A DNA stretch of 64,000 bases from contig NZ_CWGJ01000025.1 of the NCBI RefSeq assembly GCF_900000175.1, forward strand, positions 1-64,000, written 5' to 3'. The position numbers and the translations under genes were made by a program. The stretch is from Estrella lausannensis. Lineage in GTDB: Bacteria; Chlamydiota; Chlamydiia; Chlamydiales; Criblamydiaceae. The number at the start of each line of letters is the position of its first letter. Within the stretch, counting starts at the first letter, position 1. Below the pieces are notes generated by a model. The model saw only the letters and a list, made by a program, of their open reading frames with translations, searched no databases and was not told the origin of the DNA. Positions 1 to 8,606 of the stretch are shown here, one piece after another.

Positions 1-1706
1 ACACAAAAAAATTGACAGACTCGTTGCCATTGATCAAATTGTGCCTGAGCTTCAGAGGTGAATGATAAAATGACTGGATTTCCATCCTGATCGAATTCTA
101 ATCGATCTAAATGATCGAAAATTTTCTGAACAGGCTCTTCCAATTCAGAAATCGAGATTCCCTCAACTAGTTCCCAAGAGGTTTTAGGTTCAGGGGAAAC
201 CATCGCCTGGAATCTTTGAATAAGTCCATTATCGCCTGATCCACCTCGAACAGTATCACGAATATGTTTGGATAAAGGTCCGGGCTGTATGCTCCCAAAT
301 ATAGATAAGCAAAGCGCAGGAACAGATAATGATCCTCTGCCGATCCGATCTACATCATAATCACCTTTACCACTCCAACTTTCTAAGTAAAACTCTCGGT
401 CATTTTCGTGACCATGTTTTTCAAAACTATTTAACCACCCGGCAAGCTCATCACGGTACAAAAGAAGACCTTCGGGATTTTCAATAAGAAGCTCTGAAAG
501 CTTTTCTATAGTTGCGTCTTGAGTTTTATACCTTTTCCTTTTGGGTTCCTTTGGTGGTTCTTCTTCATGAAATTGGATCTTGGCTTGATCGCTATGGTTT
601 TTGATAGCTTCTTTTAATTCCCTTTTGTAATCCTCTTCTCTGATTTTCTTTCTAATTTGCCAGGTGTCATACTCCTTTTGATGCTTCTTTATGCCTTCTT
701 CAAAATGCGCTTTGGCTCGATTGGCAAGAACAACTAAAAAATGAAAAGCCGCATTCATAGCTGGACTTTTCATCATCGCTGGACGCCCAATACACATTCC
801 CCATAGATTTGCAAATTCTATCCAGCGACTACCCGGTCTTAATTCTAATCCACGCTTTCGGCCGATTAGGCTTCCAACACTTACTAAAAAAGGGGTGATA
901 ACATAGTCTTCTGAAATTTGCATTTGCATCGAAACACCTTGAGCCCATTGAACAATGGGATCTGCTAGCGTATGCAAGGGGCTAGGCAGGGTTTGAAAAG
1001 ATATTTCTTCGAGCGGCTGAGGGTCTGATTCAAAAATGGGATATTCAACTTCATCGGAGAAATATACATCTGCATCAATGAGATTTGAAGATGAGTATTC
1101 TAAAAAAGCTTTTTGTAATTCAGTAGAATTTGACTTTTGGATGGCGTCAAAGCCGTTCCAATCTTGAGGACAAAAAGGTTGTAGCTTTAGCCAATCGACA
1201 AGATCATCACCCTTTTTCATATCCTGAAATTTGCAGAGGAATACTTTAGAATCAGGACATGCCTTCTGAATTTCTTTGAAAACAGCCGACATGTACCAAT
1301 GGCCAGGATCATCGTTGTCAGGAACTAGCACAAATTCCTGAATGTGGCGATATCTTGCAAGGATCGCCCAATCCGCTTTTTCAACGTTACTAGACCCCAT
1401 CATTGAGGTAATGGCAGGTAAGTCAATAGAATGCGCAGCTGATGCGCATTTTTCTCCTTCAAAAATATAGGCTCTTGTTAGAGAATGATTCAGCAGAAGG
1501 GTTTGAATACCATATAGAGGAGAAGGAGTTGGCGCTCCTTCTTCCCAGTCTTGATTTTTAAATGAATATTGACGAAACCATTTCTTTTTTGGTTTATCAG
1601 GGTCTTGGTATCTTACAACCAAAGAGATATCTTCTCCTTTCTCATTTTTATAAGACCAGTAATAAACCCGATTTTTCTTTTCGACTATTTTGGGAAGCTC
1701 ATTCAT
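1..1706 (-). CDS. TOPRIM/DUF3987 replication protein, partial (runs off left edge)
   Basis: The reading frame is open from an ATG at 1706 to the window edge (about 568 codons seen, C-terminus missing). I translated it by hand. Residues 83-86 read EGEK and 129-135 PDNDDPG, the two acidic motifs of a TOPRIM fold. Further on, IGRPAMMKSP near residue 300 matches the degenerate P-loop of DUF3987 proteins (usually GPPGxxKSP), a family of primase/helicase-like proteins of plasmids, phages and integrative elements. The start overlaps the end of the upstream CHC2 gene by 8 bases, so the two are translationally coupled. The CHC2 zinc finger and the TOPRIM/helicase part of a primase therefore lie on two polypeptides. 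Inferred role: replication of the integrated element. The family assignment is fairly sure; the exact activity is not. Confidence 0.82.
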   Translation of the reverse strand, partial: MNELPKIVEKKNRVYYWSYKNEKGEDISLVVRYQDPDKPKKKWFRQYSFKNQDWEEGAPTPSPLYGIQTLLLNHSLTRAYIFEGEKCASAAHSIDLPAITSMMGSSNVEKADWAILARYRHIQEFVLVPDNDDPGHWYMSAVFKEIQKACPDSKVFLCKFQDMKKGDDLVDWLKLQPFCPQDWNGFDAIQKSNSTELQKAFLEYSSSNLIDADVYFSDEVEYPIFESDPQPLEEISFQTLPSPLHTLADPIVQWAQGVSMQMQISEDYVITPFLVSVGSLIGRKRGLELRPGSRWIEFANLWGMCIGRPAMMKSPAMNAAFHFLVVLANRAKAHFEEGIKKHQKEYDTWQIRKKIREEDYKRELKEAIKNHSDQAKIQFHEEEPPKEPKRKRYKTQDATIEKLSELLIENPEGLLLYRDELAGWLNSFEKHGHENDREFYLESWSGKGDYDVDRIGRGSLSVPALCLSIFGSIQPGPLSKHIRDTVRGGSGDNGLIQRFQAMVSPEPKTSWELVEGISISELEEPVQKIFDHLDRLEFDQDGNPVILSFTSEAQAQFDQWQRVCQFFC

Positions 1707-2019
1707 AAGCCCCCCATTTTTTGCTAAGTCTTTGACAAGCTTCTAAAAAAGGTAGTTCATATTTTTTTTGTGTATATGCGATGACGTCTCCACCACTAGC
1801 ACCACACGAAAAGCACTTAAAAGCTCCATTTGAGGAGCTAATGAAGAAACTTCCTGCTTTACGATCGTTATGAAAAGGACAAAGCCCCCCTGATTTCCAT
1901 TCCCCCTTTTTTCTAGTCTCGACGTCATGCCCTTCGTCGCTATAAAAATCGATGGGATCTATTAATTCTTTCAATTTCAGGGTATTAATGGATCGATGCG
2001 ATTCTTTTATATACTTCAT
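1699..2019 (-). CDS. CHC2 zinc-finger primase-like small protein
   Basis: The protein has about 106 residues and a CPFH...FKCFSCGA arrangement (C-x2-H and C-x2-C), the zinc-binding CHC2 domain found at the N-terminus of DnaG-type primases. I prefer the ATG at 2019, because AGGAG lies six bases before it and it follows the stop of the HTH gene by two bases. An upstream ATG at 2049 would overlap that gene. No catalytic TOPRIM is present; it is supplied by the next gene downstream, whose start overlaps this stop. Such split CHC2 plus TOPRIM/DUF3987 pairs are typical of mobile elements. It probably binds DNA during primer synthesis. Confidence 0.8.
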   Translation of the reverse strand: MKYIKESHRSINTLKLKELIDPIDFYSDEGHDVETRKKGEWKSGGLCPFHNDRKAGSFFISSSNGAFKCFSCGASGGDVIAYTQKKYELPFLEACQRLSKKWGAYE

Positions 2020-2021
2020 CA

Positions 2022-2219
2022 CTATCTCCTCACTTGGCCTTCGATCCATCTTTCGAAGAGATCGCGTCGTAAATAAACTCGCTTACCAATTTTTCGAATG
2101 GCCTTTTCAAGTCCATTACGATGACGCAGCATCAAAAAATGCCTTAATTGCCCTAAAGAAAATGGATAGCGAGAATCTTCAGCGATTTGCTGAACACTTA
2201 AGTACTCATGATCATTCAT
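2022..2219 (-). CDS. AlpA/excisionase-like helix-turn-helix protein
   Basis: This is a protein of 65 residues with the pattern of the MerR-like excisionase/AlpA family: an N-terminal LSVQQIAE helix, a central helix, then a basic wing IGKRVYLRRDLFERWIEGQ. Such proteins help the integrase excise the element or activate its genes. The ATG at 2219 is chosen because GGAGG lies five bases upstream; a GTG at 2225 is the alternative. It is the first gene of a tight leftward operon with the CHC2 and DUF3987 genes. The family is clear from the sequence; whether it acts as excisionase or transcription factor is inference. Confidence 0.75.
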   Translation of the reverse strand: MNDHEYLSVQQIAEDSRYPFSLGQLRHFLMLRHRNGLEKAIRKIGKRVYLRRDLFERWIEGQVRR

Positions 2220-2336
2220 AGACACCTCCCAGTGTTTGTTGAATTGGGTTAGTGTCTGTAATGATAATTAAGATGGTGGCTTTAAATTGTGTTGAGCAAA
2301 TAGGCTATTTGCCCAACACGCGCAAGTTTCTGTTAA

Positions 2337-3023
2337 TTAGAAATTTAAACAAGAAGGGAAATCCTGAAAGATACGTTTCAGTTCATTCCTTTTGTACCAA
2401 ATACTCCTGATAGTTTCAAAAGAAAGTGGTATTCCTATTGACTCTAGAGCTAATCTCATGGCATCACAAAGCGAATTTTTACTTTTGTACAGTGGATCTG
2501 GATTTCTCGTGATGGATAACCCCGTATCATTTACCGATGCTAAGAGCAATACAATTTGAAAATCGCGAAAAAATGTTTCATAAAAATGTTTTCCTCGTTG
2601 TCTCTTCGGCTTACTTTTTTGATCTACATCCAGAAGAAATGATAAAAGTTTTTCCGGTACACAGCCATTTTGCTCAAGCAGTTTTTGGGCCAGTTCTTTT
2701 GCTGCCATGCAGGCAACAATGTTAGTTTTTGCCGCACACAGCAATTCTTCAATATGTTCGCCTGTGAATATAATTTTAACAAAAGGATCTTTGTCCCAAG
2801 GAGGGGCAGGACGATCAAAAAAAACATGCATAGCAAAGCAATAGTGCATACCGATAGGCAATACTTTACACCGTTGTCCACTTTGCGAAATTAATTCTAT
2901 TCCTGACAAAAATATGAAATATATTTTTGATAAAGTAATGCCATCTAAACCTACGAATGCACCGCGTAAAACAAAGGAAAAATAGTTTTTTACATCTTCA
3001 AAGACAGGATCATTTGTTTGCAT
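2337..3023 (-). CDS. hypothetical protein next to the integrase
   Basis: The protein has 228 residues and I recognise no family. The ATG at 3023 is chosen over an upstream in-frame ATG at 3089 because AGGAGG stands five bases before it. It overlaps the integrase stop by 14 bases, so both are probably one transcript. The protein is mixed hydrophobic and basic, with a central KSKPKRQRGK stretch and no clear signal peptide. Codon use and AT-richness match the rest of the element and differ from the chromosome to the right. It is probably element cargo or a regulator; nothing more specific can be said. Confidence 0.6.
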   Translation of the reverse strand: MQTNDPVFEDVKNYFSFVLRGAFVGLDGITLSKIYFIFLSGIELISQSGQRCKVLPIGMHYCFAMHVFFDRPAPPWDKDPFVKIIFTGEHIEELLCAAKTNIVACMAAKELAQKLLEQNGCVPEKLLSFLLDVDQKSKPKRQRGKHFYETFFRDFQIVLLLASVNDTGLSITRNPDPLYKSKNSLCDAMRLALESIGIPLSFETIRSIWYKRNELKRIFQDFPSCLNF

Positions 3024-4083
3024 ATGTGCCTCCTTTGAAAAGTCTTTTTTCAATATTTTCCCCGATGAAGCGCGTTGATTCGGCATCAAGGTGGGTGTAG
3101 TGATCTGTCATACTTGCTGATGAGTGTCCTAGCTGAGAACGTAGCTGTAAACCACTTGCACCTGCTTTAGCACCCATTGAACAGTAGTGATGTCTAAGTC
3201 CATGAAAGACAAAGTTTTCTATTTGAGCGGACTTAAGGGCTTTATTCCAGGATTTTTTAATATCGACTATTCCGAAGGCCGTTTTACTTGCAAATACGAG
3301 ATTTTTTATTGAATCGCGCTGATCATATATTTTTTTAAGTTCTTCGATGACGCAATCGACTAGTCCAATTTTTCTCGGATGTCCATTTTTTGAATCTTTG
3401 ATGTGCGCAATTCGATTATCAAAATCAATAGCATCCCATATAAGATTGAGGATTTCGCTTTTCCTCGCTCCAGTAGTTAAAGCAATTAGTACAATGCAAT
3501 AGAGATAAGGACTTTTGCTTGCATTACAAGCTGCCAAAAGTCTTAATTCCTCATCCTGGTTAAGAGTTCTTCTAATCTTTGGATTGGTTTTCAATTTCAG
3601 CAGATTCAAGCATGGATTTTCATCTATCCAACGCATGTTTTTACAAGCATAACGGAACGCCCCGCTAAGAGTTGAAAAATATCTATTTACAGTAGCCGGA
3701 TTGAGTGTCTTTCCACGTTCATTGGGTTCGCTTAATACCTTTCTCTGAGCAATAAGGACTTCAGGAGTAATATAGGTAAGTGCGTATTTTCCAATTTTAT
3801 TTTTAAAATACTTTAATTGAAAGATTGTGTCATCGGCTGCCTTATGATGGCCTATGACTGCATCTTGAATGTAAAGATCAATCAGCTCAGCTACGGTTTT
3901 TTCTCTATTTTTGGTAAAGTCGTACTTGCCTTTCTTGATCTCGGTCTCAGTTTCTTTCGCCCAATCTTCGGCAGCTTTTTTTCGATCGAAATGATCTGAA
4001 ACTGTGGGGTAATTTTTAATTCTGATGACAGCTCGCCAGACTTTGGAGCCGTCTTTATTTGTACGTTGATAGATGGATGCCAT
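3010..4083 (-). CDS. tyrosine-recombinase integrase
   Basis: This is a 357-residue phage-type integrase. The catalytic residues can be read in order: R207 (TTGARKSE), K232, H294-x-x-R297 (HGLRHH), H320 (LGHSS) and the tyrosine nucleophile Y329 (DHYTHLD). The N-terminal part has the arm-type binding domain (MASIYQRTNKDGSKVWRAVI) and a SAM-like core-binding domain around 65-150. An AGAGG motif precedes the ATG. The gene lies 150 bases from the 3' end of tRNA-Thr, the usual place of a tRNA-targeting integrase, and reads away from it. It should recombine an att site overlapping the tRNA 3' end. The frame is complete and all catalytic residues are present, so it may be active. Confidence 0.93.
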   Translation of the reverse strand: MASIYQRTNKDGSKVWRAVIRIKNYPTVSDHFDRKKAAEDWAKETETEIKKGKYDFTKNREKTVAELIDLYIQDAVIGHHKAADDTIFQLKYFKNKIGKYALTYITPEVLIAQRKVLSEPNERGKTLNPATVNRYFSTLSGAFRYACKNMRWIDENPCLNLLKLKTNPKIRRTLNQDEELRLLAACNASKSPYLYCIVLIALTTGARKSEILNLIWDAIDFDNRIAHIKDSKNGHPRKIGLVDCVIEELKKIYDQRDSIKNLVFASKTAFGIVDIKKSWNKALKSAQIENFVFHGLRHHYCSMGAKAGASGLQLRSQLGHSSASMTDHYTHLDAESTRFIGENIEKRLFKGGTYANK

Positions 4084-4233
4084 CTTAAACCTCTTGTTAG
4101 TTTTGGTTTAAGCGGCTGGCTGTGCTTATAAGTTATTATTTTACTGCACCGTCATTGCACCGCGAGGGGTGAATTTAGCTTAATTAAAGTATTTAATACA
4201 AGCTAAATCACTCTCTAACAGGTGTATAAGGAT

Positions 4234-4306
4234 TGCCCAAAGCCGGAGTCGAACCGACGACCTTCGCATTACGAATGCGCTGCTCTGCCAACTGAGCTAT
4301 TCAGGC
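4234..4306 (-). tRNA. tRNA-Thr (anticodon CGT)
   Basis: The cloverleaf is read on the minus strand. The acceptor arms GCCTGAA and TTTGGGC pair over seven positions with wobble. The D-loop contains AGCTCAGTTGGCAGAGC, the anticodon loop is TTCGTAA with anticodon CGT (codon ACG), and the T-arm is GGTTCGACTCC. CCA is not encoded. Its 3' end faces the integrase element on the left, so it is the probable attachment site. Confidence 0.95.
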
Positions 4307-4430
4307 ATGGAGAATTAAGATTAAAGCGTAGTCGATCGGAGCGTTTTTTCTCAATATCAAGTTGGAAATCCGGTTGCGTCTTGCCGCCGGATCTTGTAAG
4401 TTCCGTCAAAAAATTCGGTTCCGCTTTCAC

Positions 4431-5204
4431 ATGAGAAACTGCTATTTATACCCCGCTCTGCTTGGGCTCGTCCTGCTTGCTGGATCCCTCACAGCCGGTC
4501 CCAGCTCCATCTTCTGGACCAACTGCACCACCGCTATCTATCCGGCAGGTCTCATCCACCTCGATGGCGACACCTATTTCAACGTGGTTCCAAGAAAGCA
4601 CGATCCTTCGGTACCCTCCGACACGGGGCTTGAAGCGGGGCTGCTGAACTGGCATGGCGTTCAGGCGGAGGCCGGCTTTGACTATGCCGGAGGCGTAGAC
4701 TATCCTTTAGCCCTCAACGCCGGAGCGGCGATTCCCGAGGGGTGGCTTTTTCCGACCGCACCCTCGCTCAAAGTCGGTCTGTTCGGTTTTGGGTTGCACA
4801 CCAGCAGCGACAAGAGAAACAATCAAAATATTGTCGATGTGATCGTAGGCTTTTCCCTGCCCGAGGTGATTGGAGGCAGAGTGTTTTTCGGTGGGTTTTC
4901 CGGCGGTTCCGCCATGGGCAAGAACCGGCAGGGGCTGATGGCGTCATATCAAAAGTTTTTTTGCCCGGCCACAGGCTGTGACGGGGTGGAGTACCACCGC
5001 TGGATGGTTTGCTGCGACTGGGCATCGGGGAAGAATACCATCGGCGGTGGAGGCGTAGCGCTTGGCTACTACCCGCACCCCGACGTCTCCATCCTGACAG
5101 GTCCTATTTGGTTTAACTCCGCCGCAATCAACGGCAGGTGGAAGTGGTCTCTCCAGCTCGGAATCAACTTTTCTTTCTTTGACGGCTGCCGCATCGGGAA
5201 ATAA
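4431..5204 (+). CDS. exported protein, probable outer-membrane beta-barrel
   Basis: This is a 257-residue protein with a clear signal peptide (residues 1-22, MRNCYLYPALLGLVLLAGSLTA). The mature part is rich in Gly, aromatic residues and alternating hydrophobic segments (VGLFGFGLHTS, IGGRVFFGGFSGG, WKWSLQLGINFSFF) and ends in aromatic strands followed by a short basic tail. This fits a small outer-membrane beta-barrel, but I recognise no named family. The ATG at 4431 is chosen because it places the signal peptide at the N-terminus; the frame is open upstream. Six bases separate its stop from the convergent aldehyde dehydrogenase. Function unknown. Confidence 0.7.
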   Translation: MRNCYLYPALLGLVLLAGSLTAGPSSIFWTNCTTAIYPAGLIHLDGDTYFNVVPRKHDPSVPSDTGLEAGLLNWHGVQAEAGFDYAGGVDYPLALNAGAAIPEGWLFPTAPSLKVGLFGFGLHTSSDKRNNQNIVDVIVGFSLPEVIGGRVFFGGFSGGSAMGKNRQGLMASYQKFFCPATGCDGVEYHRWMVCCDWASGKNTIGGGGVALGYYPHPDVSILTGPIWFNSAAINGRWKWSLQLGINFSFFDGCRIGK

Positions 5205-5210
5205 AGAACT

Positions 5211-6641
5211 TCATGGCTTCGAGTGGCGGATCGAGAGGAATTTTTCCGTCAGGTACTCAAGGATACCGGAGGGCCCACCCTCGCGGCCGATACCGGAGTC
5301 TTTCATGCCGCCAAAAGAGGCCTCGGCGGCACTCGGCAGGCCATCGTTGATCGCGATGATCCCAAACTCCAGGTGGTTTGAGAAATGGTGCGCGCTCGCT
5401 AGGCTATCGGTGAAGAGGTAGGCGGCAAGGCCGAAGCGGCAATCGTTGGCCAAAAGCAGCGCCTCATCGGCGCTTTTCACTTTCATCAAGGCCGCGATAG
5501 GACCAAATGTTTCCTCGTGGAAAATGCGCATGCCGGGTGTGACTCCGGAGATGACAGTGGGCTCCCCGGGTTTTCCGCCCAGGAGGAGCGAAGCGCCCTG
5601 TTCGAGTGCGTCCTGAAGGTGCTCTTCCATTCGTTTCAAAGAGAGCGGGTGGAGGTGGCAGCTGACGTTCGTTTCGGGATTCAGGGGAGAGCCAAAGGTG
5701 AGTTTCTCGATTTCATGGATCAGCTTCCCGGAGAATTCATCAAAAATTTTTTCATGGATGAGAAACCGGTTCGCGGCGATGCAGGTTTGTCCGGCGTTGC
5801 GGAATTTAGCGGGGATGGCCTCTTTTGCGGCCAAGTCGAGGTCGGCATCGTCCAAAACAATGAACGGAGCGTTTCCGCCGAGCTCCAAGGTGACTTTCTT
5901 CAGCGTATTCGACGACAGATTGTAGAGGAGTTTTCCCACTTCAGCGCTGCCGGTAAAGCTCAGTTTACGGATATTCGGAGAGGCAAGAAGCTCCTGGCCG
6001 ATCATTTTCTCATCACCGACAAGAACCTGGAAAACAGAAGGGGGGATGCCCGCCTCATGGCACGCTTTCGCCAAAAGGAGCAGGCTCATCGGGCTCTCCA
6101 GGCTGGGCTTGGCGATCACCGTGCAGCCGGCGGCAAGGGCCGCGGCGCACTTCCTTGCCGCCATTGCGATGGGAAAATTCCAAGGGGTAATGACAGCTGT
6201 GGGGCCGACGGGCTCGAGGCGGGCAAGGAGTAGTTTTCCCTTGCGGGAGCTGGGGATCTCCAGTCCATATAGCCGTTCTGCCTCTCCCGCAAACCAGGTA
6301 AAAAACGAGGCGGCGTAGGCCACCTCGCCGGCCCCTTCGCTAACCGGTTTGCCCATCTCGCGCGCCATCACCTCGGCGAAAAGGTCTTTGTTTGCGAGAA
6401 GAAGGGAGGCCACCCGCCGTAGGGCAGCGCCCCTTGACGGAGCCGGCTCCTCTCGCCATGTCTGAAAGGCTTTCATCGACAGCTCGATGGCTTCCAGGAC
6501 GCCGTTTTTGTCGACAGGGTGGAGCTCGAGCCACTTCTCATCGGTCGTGATATCTTTGAAAGGAAGAGGGGTGCTCTCCTGAAGCTTTCCGCCGATTAGA
6601 CTGGTGATTTTTTTATCCTGCAACATGCTGTCTAGAGGCAT
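5211..6641 (-). CDS. gabD: NAD(P)-dependent aldehyde dehydrogenase, succinate-semialdehyde type
   Basis: This is an aldehyde dehydrogenase of 476 residues, the normal length for the succinate-semialdehyde group. Visible motifs are PWNFPIAM (cofactor region), FTGSAEVGK, the catalytic-base segment VTLELGGNAPFIV, and GQTCIAANR with the nucleophilic cysteine. It would oxidise succinate semialdehyde or a similar aldehyde to the acid, feeding the TCA cycle. The ATG at 6641 is chosen because AAGGAAG lies before it and the family N-terminus begins there; the upstream open frame is not conserved-looking. It diverges from the PgeF gene with 64 bases between starts, so their promoters must overlap. The family is certain; substrate is inferred. 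Confidence 0.88.
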   Translation of the reverse strand: MPLDSMLQDKKITSLIGGKLQESTPLPFKDITTDEKWLELHPVDKNGVLEAIELSMKAFQTWREEPAPSRGAALRRVASLLLANKDLFAEVMAREMGKPVSEGAGEVAYAASFFTWFAGEAERLYGLEIPSSRKGKLLLARLEPVGPTAVITPWNFPIAMAARKCAAALAAGCTVIAKPSLESPMSLLLLAKACHEAGIPPSVFQVLVGDEKMIGQELLASPNIRKLSFTGSAEVGKLLYNLSSNTLKKVTLELGGNAPFIVLDDADLDLAAKEAIPAKFRNAGQTCIAANRFLIHEKIFDEFSGKLIHEIEKLTFGSPLNPETNVSCHLHPLSLKRMEEHLQDALEQGASLLLGGKPGEPTVISGVTPGMRIFHEETFGPIAALMKVKSADEALLLANDCRFGLAAYLFTDSLASAHHFSNHLEFGIIAINDGLPSAAEASFGGMKDSGIGREGGPSGILEYLTEKFLSIRHSKP

Positions 6642-6705
6642 AACGCTTCCTTTTTTCAGGTCCGCAGCGGTATTGTTGGAACAGTCATTTGTAAAGGATC
6701 GGTCG

Positions 6706-7461
6706 ATGATTAGGAAAGAAAAAAACGGTGTCGCCTGGCTTGAATTTGAGCTTTTCCAGCAGTTTAAAGAGGTGCGACACGGCATCTTTTTAAGGAAGGG
6801 CGGAGTGAGCTCAGGTGAGTTCAGTTCGCTGAATATCGGATTCAAATCGGAGGATTCACAAGAAAATATTTTAGAGAATCTGAACAGGTCTCTTAAATGC
6901 CTGGATGTAAAAGAGTGGCGGCGCGGGCGGCTCAATCATGGATCCACGGTTGTTTTGGCGGAAGAGGCCCCCTCCGATCCCCAGTTCCAGTTCGACGGTC
7001 TTGCCACTAAGAGAGAGGAGCTCGCCTTAGTCATCACCCACGCCGACTGCCAGGCAGCCCTGTTCTATGATCCGGTCAACAGAGCGCTCGCCAACATCCA
7101 CTCCGGGTGGCGGGGCAGCGTCCTCAATATCTATAGCAGCACGATCCGCTTCATGCAGGAGCGATTCGGCTCAAGGCCGGAAAATCTCTTTGTCGGCATC
7201 TCCCCCAGCCTTGGGCCGGAAGATGCGGAGTTCATTCACTTTAAAAAAGAGCTGCCCCGCCATTTCTGGCCGTTTCAGCCGAAGGAAAATTATTTTGATT
7301 TCTGGGAGATTTCCAAAGCGCAGCTTCAAGAGGCGGGAGTGCCGCAGTCTCAAATCCAGATCGCCGGCATCTCCACAGTAAGAGAGCCGGAGGATTTTTT
7401 CTCCTATAGAAGAGACAAGGGCAGCGGCCGCAACGCCACCATCGCCGCTCTTGCCGGATGA
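6706..7461 (+). CDS. pgeF: PgeF/YfiH-family multicopper-type protein
   Basis: The protein has 251 residues, typical for the YfiH (PgeF, formerly laccase-like DUF152) family. The family motifs are present: THADCQAALF with the metal-binding His and Cys, and NIHSGWRGS. Members have been described as peptidoglycan-editing factor (removing L-Ser-containing muropeptides) and as purine nucleoside-acting enzymes, so the physiological reaction is open. In a chlamydial organism either a trace peptidoglycan or a nucleoside role is possible. The ATG at 6706 has AAGGA upstream and starts the family N-terminus. It is divergent from gabD. Confidence 0.85.
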   Translation: MIRKEKNGVAWLEFELFQQFKEVRHGIFLRKGGVSSGEFSSLNIGFKSEDSQENILENLNRSLKCLDVKEWRRGRLNHGSTVVLAEEAPSDPQFQFDGLATKREELALVITHADCQAALFYDPVNRALANIHSGWRGSVLNIYSSTIRFMQERFGSRPENLFVGISPSLGPEDAEFIHFKKELPRHFWPFQPKENYFDFWEISKAQLQEAGVPQSQIQIAGISTVREPEDFFSYRRDKGSGRNATIAALAG

Positions 7462-7552
7462 GTTTTAAGAGGGGCGAGAGGCCCATCAGAAAAAAAGAGA
7501 GAAGCCCCCTTGCAATAAAAACCTCAAGATAGCATAATGCCTGTACCACTAC

Positions 7553-7623
7553 GCGCCTGTAGTTCAATGGTAGAACAGTAGCCTTCCAAGCTACGAGTGT
7601 CAGTTCGATTCTGATCAGGCGCT
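7553..7623 (+). tRNA. tRNA-Gly (anticodon TCC)
   Basis: The acceptor arms GCGCCTG and CAGGCGC pair perfectly. The D-arm is TAGTTCAATGGTAGAA, the anticodon loop CTTCCAA has anticodon TCC (codon GGA), and the T-arm is GTTCGATTC. CCA is not encoded. The gene is 71 bases long and lies between pgeF and rpsB. Confidence 0.95.
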
Positions 7624-7753
7624 ATTACACCGGGCTCTTTTAAGCAGCGCAACACCACCTACCTCCCCTCTTTCACTTTGCCAGCCCTCTTGCTCTCCTT
7701 AAAAGGGTTCGGTGTAGCTTTAAAAAAACATCGAAATTAACACCAAGACCGAA

Positions 7754-7774
7754 ATTTCGCAATCAGTGCGAAAT
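7754..7774 (+). promoter_or_regulatory. leader hairpin before rpsB
   Basis: ATTTCGCA and TGCGAAAT form a perfect eight-base-pair stem with the five-base loop ATCAG. It lies 27 bases before the rpsB start and just upstream of its AGGAGG. rpsB leaders in other bacteria carry structures used by ribosomal protein S2 for autoregulation. This one is a candidate for that by position only. Confidence 0.45.
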
Positions 7775-7801
7775 GCCGTCGTCAAATAGGAGGGACAAGG
7801 C

Positions 7802-8602
7802 TTGGCTACTCAGAACCAAGAACAGATTTCTGTATCTATTAAGGATCTTTTAGAGGCAGGAGCCCACTTCGGGCACCAGACCCACCGTTGGAACCCGAAG
7901 ATGAAGCGTTATATCTTCGAGGAAAGAAACGGTCTTTACATCATCGACCTCGCCAAAACATTGCATCTTCTGCGCAATGCTACTAACATCGTCAAAGAAG
8001 TGGTTGAGAAACACCGCTCCATTCTTTTTGTCGGCACAAAAAAGCAAGCAAAAGACGTTGTGAAAGAGCTGGCTGAAAAATGCGGCGAATTTTACGTCAG
8101 CGAAAGATGGCTCGGCGGTATGTTGACCAACCTCAACACAATTCGTCAGTCGATCAAGAAGCTGGAAAAGATCGAAAAGAAAATCTCGACCCAAGCTGAC
8201 ACGATCACTAAAAAAGAGCTGTCCGAGCTTACCAAGCAGCAGATCAAACTGGAGAAAAACCTCTCCGGCGTCCGCGGCATGAGAAAGCCCCCAGGCCTCG
8301 TTGTTGTTGTTGACCCATCCAAAGAGCACATCGCCGTTGCAGAAGCTAACAAGCTCGGCATTCCGGTCATGGCGCTTGTCGACACAAACTGCAACCCGGA
8401 TCCAATCCAGCACGTCATTCCTTGCAACGACGACGCTTTGAAGAGCATTAAGCTCATCCTGGACGCATTGGCCCAGGCTGTCGTCGCCAAAAAAGGCGAG
8501 ATGCAGATCGGCATCGGCAAGCAGACTGAAGGCGAAGAAGACAGCGAATCTGCAGCTTCGAAGAGAATGGAAGACGCATTGGCAAGTCAAGAAGGAGAAT
8601 AG
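7802..8602 (+). CDS. rpsB: 30S ribosomal protein S2
   Basis: S2 is recognisable from the N-terminal block SIKDLLEAGAHFGHQTHRWNPKMKRYIF, then FVGTKKQAKDVV, ERWLGGMLTN and the ALVDTNCNP/IPCNDDA segment. The length of 266 residues is slightly above E. coli S2, with an acidic C-terminal tail (EGEEDSESAAS). The start is TTG at 7802, placed by an AGGAGG motif about nine bases upstream and by the conserved N-terminus; no ATG fits. It is followed by tsf after four bases, the near-universal rpsB-tsf pair. It binds late to the small subunit and is needed with S1 for mRNA binding. Confidence 0.97.
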   Translation: MATQNQEQISVSIKDLLEAGAHFGHQTHRWNPKMKRYIFEERNGLYIIDLAKTLHLLRNATNIVKEVVEKHRSILFVGTKKQAKDVVKELAEKCGEFYVSERWLGGMLTNLNTIRQSIKKLEKIEKKISTQADTITKKELSELTKQQIKLEKNLSGVRGMRKPPGLVVVVDPSKEHIAVAEANKLGIPVMALVDTNCNPDPIQHVIPCNDDALKSIKLILDALAQAVVAKKGEMQIGIGKQTEGEEDSESAASKRMEDALASQEGE

Positions 8603-8606
8603 TCCG

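Noticed and set aside
4083-4306. Complete attachment-site pair of the integrated element
   Set aside because: Only the tRNA end is in the window. I saw no second copy of the tRNA 3' end to the left, so the boundary is not called.
4222-4434. 70-residue frame across the tRNA-Thr gene
   Set aside because: It runs through the tRNA on the opposite strand and has no ribosome binding site.
5517-6233. Plus-strand frame inside the aldehyde dehydrogenase
   Set aside because: Antisense shadow; the minus-strand gene has all catalytic motifs.
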